NCBI RefSeq assembly: GCF_003268775.1
Contig: NZ_QLSU01000012.1
Location: 1-64,000, forward strand
Origin: Paraburkholderia unamae
GTDB taxonomy: Bacteria; Pseudomonadota; Gammaproteobacteria; Burkholderiales; Burkholderiaceae
Direction: 5' to 3'
Length of the DNA: 64,000 bases
A model generated the notes under the pieces. That model saw only the letters and a program-made list of their open reading frames with translations, did no database searches and was not told where the DNA came from. Positions 27,439 to 38,742 of this stretch are shown piece after piece. Numbering within the stretch: position 1 is the first letter of the stretch; each line of letters opens with the position of its first letter. A program made the position numbers and the translations under genes.

Positions 27439-30288
27439 ATGAGCGACAAGAAAGCATCCTCCGGCAAGCCGCAGAAGTCCGAATCGAAGTACCCCGTCAA
27501 CCTGCTCGACACCCCGTTCCCGATGCGCGGTGACCTGCCCAAGCGCGAGCCGCAATGGGTCAAGGAGTGGGAAGAGAACCAGGTCTACGAGAAGATCCGT
27601 GCGGCCTCGAAGGGCCGCAAGAAGTTCATCCTGCACGACGGCCCCCCGTATGCGAACGGTGATATCCACCTCGGCCACGCGGTGAACAAGATCTTGAAGG
27701 ACATGATCGTCAAGGCACGCAATCTCGCGGGCTTCGACGCGGTCTACGTGCCGGGCTGGGACTGCCACGGCATGCCGATCGAGATCCAGATCGAAAAGCA
27801 GTTCGGCAAGTCGCTGCCCGCCCAGGAAGTGATGCAGAAGGCGCGCGAGTACGCCGCCGGCCAGATCGAAACGCAGAAGAAGGGTTTCAAGCGCCTGGGC
27901 GTGCTCGGCGACTGGAACAACCCGTACAAGACGATGAACTTCGCGAACGAGGCGGGCGAGATCCGCGCACTCGCGAAGATCATCGAGAAGGGTTACGTGT
28001 TCCGGGGCCTGAAGCCCGTGAACTGGTGTTTCGACTGCGGCTCGGCGCTCGCTGAAGCCGAAGTCGAGTACAAGGACAAGACCGACCCGACCATCGACGT
28101 GCTGTTCACGTTCGCGCAGCCCGCCGAAACCGCGGCCGCGTTCGGTCTGCCCGCGCTGCCGCGCGAGGAAGGCGGCATCGTGATCTGGACCACCACGCCC
28201 TGGACGATCCCGTCGAACCAGGCGCTGAACGTGCACCCGGAGATCGACTACGCGCTCGTGGACACCCAACGCGGCCTGCTGATCCTCGCCGTCGAGCGCG
28301 TGGAAGCCTGCATGAAGGACTTCGGCCTCGAAGGCCAGATCGTCGCGACCACGAAGGGCGAAAAGCTCTCGCTGCTGCGCTTCAATCACCCGCTCGCCTC
28401 GGCGCACCCGGGCTACAAGCGCACCTCGCCCATCTATCTGGGCGACTACGTGACGACCGACACCGGCACGGGCATCGTCCACTCGGCGCCCGCCTACGGC
28501 GTGGAAGACTTTGTGTCGTGCAAGGCGCACAACATGGCCGACTCGGACATCATCAGCCCGGTGATGGGCGATGGCCGCTACATCGAATCGCTGCCGCTCT
28601 TCGGCGGCCTCTCGATCTGGGCCGCGAACCCGAAGATCGTCGACGCGCTCGACGCCGCCGGCACGCTCCTGCGCAGCGAAAAGTACCTGCACAGCTACAT
28701 GCACTGCTGGCGCCACAAGACGCCGATCATCTACCGCGCCACATCGCAGTGGTTCGCGGGCATGGACGTGACGCCGAAAGACGGCGGCAAGACGCTGCGC
28801 GAAACGGCGCTCGAAGGCATCGAAGCCACGGCGTTCTACCCGTCGTGGGGCAAGCAACGCCTCTACTCAATGATCGCCAACCGCCCGGACTGGACGCTCT
28901 CGCGCCAGCGCCAATGGGGCGTGCCGATGGCGTTCTTCGTGCACAAGGAAACCGGCGAGTTGCACCCGCGCACGCTGGAGCTGCTCGAAGAAGTCGCGAA
29001 GCGCGTGGAAAAGCAAGGCATCGAAGCCTGGCAGACGCTCGACGCCCGCGAACTGATCGGCGACGACGCGAATATGTACGAGAAGAACCGCGACACGCTC
29101 GACGTGTGGTTCGACTCGGGCACGACGCACTGGCACGTGCTGCGCGGCTCGCACAAGGATGCGCTCCAGTTCCCGGCCGACCTCTATCTGGAAGGCTCGG
29201 ACCAGCATCGCGGCTGGTTCCACTCGTCGCTGCTCACGGCCTCGATGCTCGACGGCCGCCCGCCCTACAACGCCCTGCTCACGCACGGCTTCACCGTGGA
29301 CGGCGAAGGCCGCAAGATGTCGAAGTCGCTCGGCAACGGCGTCGATCCGCACGAAGTGGCGAACCGCCTGGGCGCGGAAATCATCCGTCTGTGGATCGCC
29401 TCGACCGACTACTCGGGCGAACTCGCGATCTCCGAGGAAATCCTCAAGCGCGTGACGGAAGGCTATCGCCGTATCCGCAACACGCTGCGCTTCCTGCTCT
29501 CGAACCTCTCGGACTTCGACTTCGACAAGCACGCGCTGCCTGCAAGCGAGTGGCTCGAAATCGACCGCTACGCCGTGGCGCTCACGCACACGCTGCAAAA
29601 CGACGTGCTGTCGCACTACGACCGCTACGAATTCCACCCGGTCGTGGCGAAGCTGCAAACGTTCTGTTCGGAAGACCTGGGCGGCTTCTATCTCGACGTG
29701 CTGAAGGACCGCCTCTACACGAGCGCAGCGGACTCGAAGGCCCGCCGCGGCGCGCAAACGGCGCTGCACCACATCACGCACAGCCTGCTGCGCATCCTGG
29801 CGCCGTTCCTCTCGTTCACGGCCGAAGAAGCGTGGAAGGTGTTCCAGCCGCAAAGCGAAACCATCTTCACCGAAACGTTCCACGCGTTCCCGGACGTCGC
29901 CGGCGCCGAAGATCTGATCGTCAAATGGACGCTCCTGCGCGAAGTGCGCGGCAACGTGACGAAGGCGCTCGAAGAGGCGCGCGTGGCGAACCAGATCGGC
30001 TCGTCGTTGCAGGCCGAAGTGCGCATTCTCGCGAGCGGCGCGCGTTACGACGCGCTCGCCTCGCTCGGCGACGACCTCAAGTTCGTGCTCATCACCTCGG
30101 CGGCGGAAGTCGTGAAGGTGGAAAGCGAGGCGGACGAAGGCGTCGAAGTGGTCACTTCGAAGTACCTCAAGTGCGAGCGCTGCTGGCACTACCGCGAGGA
30201 CGTGGGCGCGAACGCCGAGCATCCGGGCCTGTGCGGCCGCTGCGTCGTGAATCTGTTCGGTGACGGTGAAAAACGGAGCGCGGCATAA
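27439..30288 (+). CDS. ileS: isoleucyl-tRNA synthetase
   Basis: A 949-residue class I synthetase. It has the HIGH-like motif GDIHLGH (about 74-80), the KMSKS motif in GRKMSKSLGNG, the editing-domain signatures GIVIWTTTPWTIPSNQAL and GTGIVHSAPAYGVEDF, and a C-terminal zinc motif CERCWHYREDV...CGRCVVNLFG. The start at 27439 gives the usual MSDKK-type N terminus; the open frame extends to 27349. Its stop codon overlaps the lspA start by one base (TAATG). Confidence 0.96.
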   Translation: MSDKKASSGKPQKSESKYPVNLLDTPFPMRGDLPKREPQWVKEWEENQVYEKIRAASKGRKKFILHDGPPYANGDIHLGHAVNKILKDMIVKARNLAGFDAVYVPGWDCHGMPIEIQIEKQFGKSLPAQEVMQKAREYAAGQIETQKKGFKRLGVLGDWNNPYKTMNFANEAGEIRALAKIIEKGYVFRGLKPVNWCFDCGSALAEAEVEYKDKTDPTIDVLFTFAQPAETAAAFGLPALPREEGGIVIWTTTPWTIPSNQALNVHPEIDYALVDTQRGLLILAVERVEACMKDFGLEGQIVATTKGEKLSLLRFNHPLASAHPGYKRTSPIYLGDYVTTDTGTGIVHSAPAYGVEDFVSCKAHNMADSDIISPVMGDGRYIESLPLFGGLSIWAANPKIVDALDAAGTLLRSEKYLHSYMHCWRHKTPIIYRATSQWFAGMDVTPKDGGKTLRETALEGIEATAFYPSWGKQRLYSMIANRPDWTLSRQRQWGVPMAFFVHKETGELHPRTLELLEEVAKRVEKQGIEAWQTLDARELIGDDANMYEKNRDTLDVWFDSGTTHWHVLRGSHKDALQFPADLYLEGSDQHRGWFHSSLLTASMLDGRPPYNALLTHGFTVDGEGRKMSKSLGNGVDPHEVANRLGAEIIRLWIASTDYSGELAISEEILKRVTEGYRRIRNTLRFLLSNLSDFDFDKHALPASEWLEIDRYAVALTHTLQNDVLSHYDRYEFHPVVAKLQTFCSEDLGGFYLDVLKDRLYTSAADSKARRGAQTALHHITHSLLRILAPFLSFTAEEAWKVFQPQSETIFTETFHAFPDVAGAEDLIVKWTLLREVRGNVTKALEEARVANQIGSSLQAEVRILASGARYDALASLGDDLKFVLITSAAEVVKVESEADEGVEVVTSKYLKCERCWHYREDVGANAEHPGLCGRCVVNLFGDGEKRSAA

Positions 30289-30803
30289 TGGCGAAAACCA
30301 TGCCGAAGCAGACTCGTTCGAACGGCGCCGGCGGCACGCTCGTGCCGTGGCTGGGGGTCGCGGTGATCGTGATCCTCGCCGACCAGCTCACGAAAATCGC
30401 CGTCAACAAGGTGTTCAGCTACGGCGAAGGGCGCGTGATCACGCCGTTCTTCAACCTCGTGCTCGTCTACAACAAGGGCGCGGCGTTCAGCTTCCTGTCG
30501 GCGGCGGGCGGCTGGCAGCGCTGGGCGTTCACCGCGCTCGGCGTGGTGGCGGCGCTCGTCATCTGCTATCTGCTCAAGCGCCACGCCGCGCAGAAGCTTT
30601 TCTGCACGGCGCTCTCGCTCATCATGGGCGGCGCGCTCGGCAACGTGATCGACCGCGTAATGTACGGCCACGTGATCGACTTTCTCGACTTCCACGTGGG
30701 CGGCTGGCACTGGCCGGCGTTCAACCTCGCCGACAGCGCGATCTGCGTCGGCGCGGCGCTGCTGGTGTTCGACGAATTGCGGCGCGTGCGCGGCGCGCGC
30801 TGA
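30288..30803 (+). CDS. lspA: lipoprotein signal peptidase (signal peptidase II)
   Basis: A 171-residue inner-membrane aspartyl protease that cuts prolipoproteins before the lipidated Cys. Four helices are seen, with conserved ADQLTK (about 31-36), NKGAAFS, GNVIDRVMYGHVIDFLDF (first catalytic Asp) and FNLADSAICVG (second). It is translationally coupled to ileS and followed by coaBC. Confidence 0.95.
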   Translation: MAKTMPKQTRSNGAGGTLVPWLGVAVIVILADQLTKIAVNKVFSYGEGRVITPFFNLVLVYNKGAAFSFLSAAGGWQRWAFTALGVVAALVICYLLKRHAAQKLFCTALSLIMGGALGNVIDRVMYGHVIDFLDFHVGGWHWPAFNLADSAICVGAALLVFDELRRVRGAR

Positions 30804-30835
30804 AAACCCAGGCACCGCCTGGGAGGAGCCTTGAC

Positions 30836-32065
30836 TTGAACACCTCCGCAGCCAATCCGGGCGAGCTGGCCGGCCGCCATCTCGTGCTCGGCATGACGGG
30901 TGGCATCGCCTGCTACAAGATCGCCGAACTCACGCGCCTGTTGACCAAGGCAGGCGCGACCGTGCAGATCGTGATGACCGAGGCCGCCACGCAGTTCATC
31001 ACGCCGGTCACGATGCAGGCGCTGTCGGGCCGCCCCGTCTACACGAGCCAGTGGGACGCCCGCGTGCCCAACAACATGGCGCACATCGACCTGTCGCGCG
31101 AAGCGGACGCCATCGTCATCGCGCCCGCCTCCACCGACTTCCTCGCGAAGCTCGCCCACGGTTTCGCCGACGACCTGCTCTCCACGCTGTGCGTGGCGCG
31201 CGACTGCCCGCTGCTGGTCGTGCCCGCCATGAACCGGCAGATGTGGCAAAACCCGGCTACGCAGCGCAACGTCGCGCAACTGCGCGCCGACGGCGTGGAA
31301 ACGCTCGGCCCCGATTCCGGCCCGCAGGCGTGCGGCGAGATCGGCGACGGGCGCATGCTCGAACCCGAGGCCGTGTATGAAGCAATCGTCTCTTTCTTCG
31401 CGCCGAAAGTGCTCGCGGGCCGCAAGCTCCTGATCACCGCCGGCCCGACCTTCGAGCCGCTCGACCCCGTGCGCGGCATCACCAACCGTTCCAGCGGCAA
31501 GATGGGCTTCGCGCTCGCGCGCGCCGCGCAGCAGGCCGGCGCCGAGGTGCATCTGGTGGCGGGCCCGGTCGCGCTGGCAACGCCCTGGGGCGTGTACCGC
31601 GAGGACGTGCAAACCGCGCAGCAGATGTACGACGCCGTGATGCGCGCGGCGCCCGACGCCGACGTGTTCATCGGCGTGGCGGCGGTGGCCGACTGGCGCG
31701 TCGATCATGTCGCCGAGCACAAGATCAAGAAGACGGCCGAGCACCGCATGCCCACGTTCACGTTCGTCGAGAACCCGGACATCCTGGCCTCGGTCGCGGC
31801 CATGCCGAATCCGCCGTACTGTGTGGGCTTCGCGGCCGAAAGCGGCGACCTCGACGTGCACGGCGAGGAAAAGCGCGCGCGCAAGAAGGTGCCGCTGTTG
31901 ATCGGCAATCTCGGCCCGCTCACATTCGGCCAGGACGACAATGAAGTCGTGCTGTTCGAGGCAAGCGGCCGCAAGCCGCTGCCGCGCGCGGCCAAGCAGG
32001 CCCTCGCGCAGACGCTCGTCGCCGAGATCGCGCGACGTCTGCCGGACCCGAGCATCATTTCGTGA
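30836..32065 (+). CDS. coaBC: bifunctional phosphopantothenoylcysteine decarboxylase/phosphopantothenate-cysteine ligase
   Basis: A 409-residue coenzyme A biosynthesis enzyme. The CoaC flavoprotein domain has VLGMTGGIACYKIAEL, PASTDFLAKLAHGFADDLLS, PAMNRQMWQNPATQRN and ACGEIGDGRM with the active-site Cys; the CoaB domain starts at ITAGPTFEPLDPVRGITNRSSGKMGFALA and includes the KIKK motif. The start is TTG at 30836, the only plausible codon: GGAGGA lies about 8 bases upstream and no ATG precedes the conserved N terminus. The rare start may lower its translation relative to ileS-lspA. Confidence 0.93.
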   Translation: MNTSAANPGELAGRHLVLGMTGGIACYKIAELTRLLTKAGATVQIVMTEAATQFITPVTMQALSGRPVYTSQWDARVPNNMAHIDLSREADAIVIAPASTDFLAKLAHGFADDLLSTLCVARDCPLLVVPAMNRQMWQNPATQRNVAQLRADGVETLGPDSGPQACGEIGDGRMLEPEAVYEAIVSFFAPKVLAGRKLLITAGPTFEPLDPVRGITNRSSGKMGFALARAAQQAGAEVHLVAGPVALATPWGVYREDVQTAQQMYDAVMRAAPDADVFIGVAAVADWRVDHVAEHKIKKTAEHRMPTFTFVENPDILASVAAMPNPPYCVGFAAESGDLDVHGEEKRARKKVPLLIGNLGPLTFGQDDNEVVLFEASGRKPLPRAAKQALAQTLVAEIARRLPDPSIIS

Positions 32066-32132
32066 CGCGCGAGCCGGCGCACCCGTGCGCCGGCTCGCGA
32101 CACGAGAAACGTAGTCAAGGAGCAGTACTGAC

Positions 32133-33137
32133 ATGACGCTGCTTTCCGTACTGGATCAATCGCCCGTCATCGCCGGGCACAGCGCGGCGGACGCCATCGC
32201 CGCCACCATCGAGCTCGCCCAGCTCGCCGACGACCTCGGCTACACGCGCTACTGGTGCGCCGAGCATCACGGCCTGCTGGGCGTGTGCAACCCCTGCCCC
32301 GAAGTCATGCTCGCGCGCCTGGGCAGTGTGACGAAGCGTATTCGCATCGGCTCGGGCGGCATCATGCTGCCCTACTACAGCCCGTTCAAGATCGCCGAGC
32401 AGTTCATGATGCTCGAGGCGCTGTTTCCGGGGCGTGTGGACCTTGGCGTCGGGCGCGCGCCGGGTGGCGACATGCGCACCGCGCAGGCCGTGGCCGCCGG
32501 TGCATACAATCGCGGCGACCAGTTCGCGCAGCAGGTGCAGGACCTCGTCGGCCTGATGGACGGCACGCTGCCGGCGAGCCATCTCGCGCATGGCGTGGTG
32601 CTGCAACCGCAGATCGAAACGCGCCCGCAGCTCTGGGTGCTCGGCTCCAGCGACTTCGGCGGCCTGCTCGCCGCGCAGCTCGGGCTGCGCTTCTCGTTCG
32701 CGCACTTCATCAATGCGCATTTCGGCCATCTCGTGGCCGAGGCGTATCGCGACCGCTTCACGGCGGGCCACGAAGCGAAGCCGTATCTCGCGTGCGCCGT
32801 GTTCGCGATCTGCGCCGACACCGAAGCCGAAGCCGCCGACCTCGAAAAGGCCGTCGACCTGCGCCGTGTGCAGATGGCCTACGGCCTGAACGCGCCGATT
32901 CCGAGCCTCGAACAAGGCCGCGCGCAGGAGTATGGCGAGCGCGATCAGATCGTGATCGACCGCGAAAAGCCGCGCAGCGTCATCGGCACGCCCGAGAGCG
33001 TCGCGGAGCGCCTCCTCGCGATCAAGGACCAATTTCGCGCGGACGAACTCATCGTGCTGACCGTCGCGGGCAGCTACAAGGCTCGCCTGCGCTCCTATGA
33101 ACTGCTCGCCGAGGCCTTCCAGCTGCCTCGCGCCTGA
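32133..33137 (+). CDS. LLM-class flavin-dependent oxidoreductase (YhbW-like)
   Basis: A 334-residue bacterial-luciferase-like flavoprotein monooxygenase of the single-subunit MsnO8/YhbW type. LSVLDQSPV at the N terminus, RYWCAEHHG, IRIGSGGIMLPYYSPFKIAEQFMMLEALFPGRVDLGVGRAPGGD and LWVLGSS are typical. The substrate is unknown. AAGGAG lies about 10 bases before the ATG. It sits between coaBC and dut. Confidence 0.88.
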   Translation: MTLLSVLDQSPVIAGHSAADAIAATIELAQLADDLGYTRYWCAEHHGLLGVCNPCPEVMLARLGSVTKRIRIGSGGIMLPYYSPFKIAEQFMMLEALFPGRVDLGVGRAPGGDMRTAQAVAAGAYNRGDQFAQQVQDLVGLMDGTLPASHLAHGVVLQPQIETRPQLWVLGSSDFGGLLAAQLGLRFSFAHFINAHFGHLVAEAYRDRFTAGHEAKPYLACAVFAICADTEAEAADLEKAVDLRRVQMAYGLNAPIPSLEQGRAQEYGERDQIVIDREKPRSVIGTPESVAERLLAIKDQFRADELIVLTVAGSYKARLRSYELLAEAFQLPRA

Positions 33138-33169
33138 GTCATCCCCTTCGCCCCAATCACCCTGACTTC

Positions 33170-33616
33170 ATGAAAATCGACATCAAGATCCTGAACGAGC
33201 GCATGCGCGACCAGCTGCCCCAGTACGCCACGCCGGGCAGCGCCGGCCTCGACCTGCGCGCGTGCCTCGACGCGCCGATCACGCTCGAACCGGGCGAAAC
33301 GAAGCTCGTGCCGACGGGCCTCGCGATCCACGTAGCCGATCCGGGCTACGCGGCGCTGATCCTGCCGCGCTCGGGCCTGGGCCACAAGCACGGCATCGTG
33401 CTCGGCAACCTGGTTGGCCTGATCGACTCCGACTACCAGGGCGAGCTGATGATCTCCACCTGGAACCGTGGCCACACCACGTTCACGCTCAATCCGCTGG
33501 AGCGCCTCGCGCAACTCGTGATCGTGCCGGTCGTGCAGGCGCAGTTCAACATCGTCGACGACTTCGAGGCGAGCGAGCGCGGCGAAGGCGGCTTCGGCAG
33601 CACGGGCAAGCACTGA
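33170..33616 (+). CDS. dut: dUTP diphosphatase
   Basis: A 148-residue trimeric dUTPase that hydrolyses dUTP to dUMP. Motifs in order: TPGSAGLDLRACLD, PRSGLGHKHGIVLGN, GLIDSDYQGELMIS (catalytic Asp), PLERLAQLVIVPV and the Gly-rich C-terminal arm RGEGGFGSTGKH. It ends the ileS-to-dut run at a bidirectional terminator. Confidence 0.97.
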   Translation: MKIDIKILNERMRDQLPQYATPGSAGLDLRACLDAPITLEPGETKLVPTGLAIHVADPGYAALILPRSGLGHKHGIVLGNLVGLIDSDYQGELMISTWNRGHTTFTLNPLERLAQLVIVPVVQAQFNIVDDFEASERGEGGFGSTGKH

Positions 33617-33639
33617 GCCCGACGGTTGCGCCAGCAACA

Positions 33640-33667
33640 AAAAAGCACGCCTCGGCGTGCTTTTTTC
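33640..33667. terminator. bidirectional terminator between dut and the permease gene
   Basis: Stem AAAAAGCACGC (33640-33650) and GCGTGCTTTTT (33655-33665) with a 4-base loop, A- and T-runs on both sides. Confidence 0.9.
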
Positions 33668-33669
33668 TT

Positions 33670-35085
33670 TTAGAAGGATGCTTCGGTTTGTTGCGCGGCG
33701 CCGGGGCGCCGGCGATACCACAACGCATAGACCACCACCAGCACCGCGAGAAACGCGAGGCCGTAGGCCAGCGTCATGCGGAATTCGCGGGTGAACGCCG
33801 TGCCGACCAGAATACCCAGCATCAGGAGCGCGCCCAGCACGCTCGTGAACGGGAAGCCCCACATGCGGAAGCGCAGCGGCGCCCCGCCCTCGCGCGTCTG
33901 GCGCACGCGGAAAAAGATCTGCGTGACGAAGATCATGAGCCACGTGAACATCGCGCCGAACATCGCGATCGACATCATCAGCGTGAACGCCGCCTGCGGC
34001 CAAAGCGCGTTGAGCACCGCCGCCACCGCGATGCCGATGGTCGAGAGCGAGAGCGCGGCCGTGGGCACGCCGTGGCGCGTGAGACGCCCGAACGCCGCCG
34101 GTGCGTAGCCCGCGCGCGAGAGGCTGAACATCATGCGGGTGGTGATGTAGAGCTGGCTGTTCATGGCCGAGAGCGCCGCCACGAGCACGATGAAGTTGAT
34201 CGCACCGGCCGCATACGGCACGCCGGTCTCAGCCATGACCCGCACGAACGGGCTCTCGTTGCCGCCCGCCTCAGTCCACGGCACGATGGCGAGCATGAGC
34301 GCGAGGGTGAGGATGTAGAACAGCACGAGCCGCAGCACGGTCGCGCGGAACGCCCGCGTGACGGCGCGCTGCGGGTCCTGCGCCTCGGCGGCCGCCACGG
34401 CGATGGTTTCCACGCCGAGATAGCTAAAAAGCGAAACGATCGTCCCGACCCACACGCCCCACCAGCCCTTGGGCAGCAGGCCGCCGTGCGACGTGTAGTT
34501 CGCGAGTCCCACGCCCGATTCGGCCGGCGCGCGCCAGACGAACCACGAGCCGAGCAGGATGAACGCGACAATGGCCGCGATCTTGAGGCTCGAAAAGAGA
34601 TATTCGATCGCGCCGTAAGCGCGCACGCTCATGGCGTTCACGACGATGAGCGCAGCGGAAAAACCGACGATCCAGTAGAGCCCCGGCACATGGGGAAACC
34701 AGAACTTCATGTAGACGGCGATGGCCGCGACCTCGGTGCCGACCGCCAGCACATACGCCGACCAGTACGCGTAGCGCACGACGAACCCGGCGAGTGGCCC
34801 GATGTAGTGCTCGGCGTACGCGCCGAACGAGCCCGACACCGGGTGGGCGACGGTCATTTCGGCGAGCGCGCCCATCAACAACAATGCGATCAGCGCGCCG
34901 ATCGCATAGGAAATGAGCACGCCGGGCCCGGCGAAGGAGATCGCGAAGCCGCTGCCGAGAAAGAGCCCGGTGCCCACCGCGCCGCCGATGGCGATCATCG
35001 TCATCTGCCCGGCGGACAATCCCTGGCGCAGCCCCTGTTCGCGTTTGACGATGGCTTCGAACGCGCCCGATTTACGTGGTACCAC
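33670..35085 (-). CDS. amino acid permease, AAT/APC family
   Basis: A 471-residue membrane transporter with 12 hydrophobic helices of the APC superfamily, AAT type (proton-coupled uptake of amino acids such as aromatic amino acids, GABA or proline). The family signature is LRQGLSAGQMTMIAIGGAVGTGLFLGSGFAI near the N terminus, followed by GPGVLISYAIGALIALLLMGALAEM. I favour the GTG at 35085, which has AGGGG 7 bases upstream; an ATG at 35115 and a TTG at 35154 are in frame but lack ribosome binding sites. The substrate is not predictable. Confidence 0.88.
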   Translation of the reverse strand: MVPRKSGAFEAIVKREQGLRQGLSAGQMTMIAIGGAVGTGLFLGSGFAISFAGPGVLISYAIGALIALLLMGALAEMTVAHPVSGSFGAYAEHYIGPLAGFVVRYAYWSAYVLAVGTEVAAIAVYMKFWFPHVPGLYWIVGFSAALIVVNAMSVRAYGAIEYLFSSLKIAAIVAFILLGSWFVWRAPAESGVGLANYTSHGGLLPKGWWGVWVGTIVSLFSYLGVETIAVAAAEAQDPQRAVTRAFRATVLRLVLFYILTLALMLAIVPWTEAGGNESPFVRVMAETGVPYAAGAINFIVLVAALSAMNSQLYITTRMMFSLSRAGYAPAAFGRLTRHGVPTAALSLSTIGIAVAAVLNALWPQAAFTLMMSIAMFGAMFTWLMIFVTQIFFRVRQTREGGAPLRFRMWGFPFTSVLGALLMLGILVGTAFTREFRMTLAYGLAFLAVLVVVYALWYRRRPGAAQQTEASF

Positions 35086-35212
35086 GGTTACACCCCTGCT
35101 TCGCGCAGCCGCCATCCGGCGTTGCGCATCATGAAAACGTCTACGGCGAGACAAACGCTTATTTTACTTTGAGGCGGCTCGTCACCCTGCCGGGCCGGAC
35201 CGCCAAAGAAAA

Positions 35213-35240
35213 ACGGCGCAGTCCTTTCGGACTGCGCCGT
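35213..35240 (-). terminator. terminator of clpS-clpA
   Basis: Perfect 12-bp stem ACGGCGCAGTCC (35213-35224)/GGACTGCGCCGT (35229-35240) with a TTTC loop; the minus-strand transcript continues into a U-run. Confidence 0.9.
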
Positions 35241-35268
35241 CTTGCCTTGAAGCCGGGTGCGGTGTCGC

Positions 35269-37556
<2,288 letters not shown>

Positions 37557-37560
<4 letters not shown>

Positions 37561-37871
37561 GCTTCCTCCATCACACACTGCAGCGGATGCCCGGCCTGCC
37601 GTGCGTGGGTAACGACTTGCTCAACCTTGGTCGACGCGATGTCTCGCGTATAGACCCCACAAACGCCCCTGCCCTCGCGATGGACCTTCAACATGATCTG
37701 CGTTGCGGTCTCGCGGTCCTTATTGAAATATTCCTGCACGACCATCACGACGAATTCCATCGGCGTGTAGTCGTCATTCATTAGCACGACCTTGTACATG
37801 GAGGGCGGTTTGACCTTTTGCTCCTGCCGCTCCAGTACGGTTGAATCCTGCTTGTCCGGGATAATCGCCAT
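37557..37871 (-). CDS. clpS: ATP-dependent Clp protease adaptor ClpS
   Basis: A 104-residue adaptor that delivers N-degron substrates to ClpA. KPPSMYKVVLMNDDYTPMEFVV is the substrate-recognition face with the Asn-Asp-Asp pocket, and MLKVHREGRGVCGVYTRDIASTKVEQV contains the second conserved part. It is the first gene of clpS-clpA and divergent from the cold shock gene. Confidence 0.96.
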
Positions 37872-38455
37872 ACACCCATTCTAAACAACTCGGACAGGCC
37901 CGCAATCCTGCCGTAACCTGACCGGCCGGCCGGTGAACCCGGCGCTCCCGACCTGCGACCCGCTGCAAGCAATTCATGCGCCCTGGCCCGGCCCCGATCC
38001 CTTCGACCGGCTGCGGGGCCGGTACACAATCCTGCTCTCAGCAGCTTTCACGCCACCGTTGAATCGAGTATCGCACAACCTTGGCGTTGTCGTGGAAAGC
38101 GACTGTAGGCGTCCGCACGCTCGGCATCGGAATTCGTGCAGCGGTGCATCCCATGTGCGTCGATTATGCGTTTTTTCAAGACGCCCCATGTAGTCGCTTC
38201 ATGCACCTGTGCGCAGCGTCGGCGAAAAGCAGGAAAAACCCTGGAAATGCGGTCTTTACAACGCGTCAAGGAGCGTCTCAAAATATTCTTGACACCAGAA
38301 TAAAGACCCTCAACAATCAAGCTGGCACTTTTTTCAACCGCCTTAAATTCGAAAAAATGCCGTTGGTGAGCTTGTGAGGAGGGGGCGATCGCACCGCGAT
38401 CGTTTAGCTTTTCGAACTGCTCGTGGTAGTGACATGAGTTACAGGGGAAGTTGGT
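37872..38455. other. regulatory region between clpS and the cold shock gene
   Basis: No gene is seen in these 584 bases. They hold the divergent clpS promoter region and a long AT-rich leader for the cold shock gene. The leader contains a run cacttttttcaaccgcc and several short hairpins, which fits the structured 5' leaders of cold shock mRNAs, but no specific RNA motif is recognised. Confidence 0.5.
38289..38317 (+). promoter_or_regulatory. predicted promoter of the cold shock gene
   Basis: TTGACA at 38289-38294 and AACAAT at 38312-38317 with a 17-base spacer. Transcription would start near 38325 and give a leader of about 130 bases before the ATG at 38456. Confidence 0.55.
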
Positions 38456-38662
38456 ATGGCAACCGGTACGGTCAAGTGGTTCAACGACGCGAAGGGTTTC
38501 GGGTTCATCACGCCGGATGAAGGCGGCGAGGACCTGTTCGCTCACTTTTCGGCTATTCAAATGAATGGCTTCAAGACCCTCAAAGAAGGGCAAAAGGTGA
38601 GCTTCGAGGTCGTGCAAGGCCCGAAGGGTAAACAGGCATCGAACATTCAGTCAGCAGCCTGA
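38456..38662 (+). CDS. cold shock protein, CspA family
   Basis: A 68-residue single-domain nucleic-acid chaperone with both RNA-binding motifs: KGFGFITP (RNP1) and DLFAHFSAI (RNP2), starting MATGTVKWFNDA. AGGGGAAG precedes the ATG. A strong terminator follows directly. Which of the several paralogues expected in Burkholderiaceae this is cannot be told. Confidence 0.95.
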   Translation: MATGTVKWFNDAKGFGFITPDEGGEDLFAHFSAIQMNGFKTLKEGQKVSFEVVQGPKGKQASNIQSAA

Positions 38663-38684
38663 TCTGTTCGATATCTGTACCTTG

Positions 38685-38714
38685 GAAACCCGGCTTCGGC
38701 CGGGTTTCTTTTTT
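38685..38714 (+). terminator. terminator of the cold shock gene
   Basis: Perfect 9-bp stem GAAACCCGG (38685-38693)/CCGGGTTTC (38700-38708) followed by a T-run. Confidence 0.9.
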
Positions 38715-38742
38715 GGTTTCACGGTTTCTTAACGAACGCGTG

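Noticed and set aside
26287..28857. long minus-strand open frame across ribF and ileS
   Set aside because: Low-complexity Arg/Val/His-rich translation opposite two well-recognised genes; GC-rich DNA commonly leaves such frames open.
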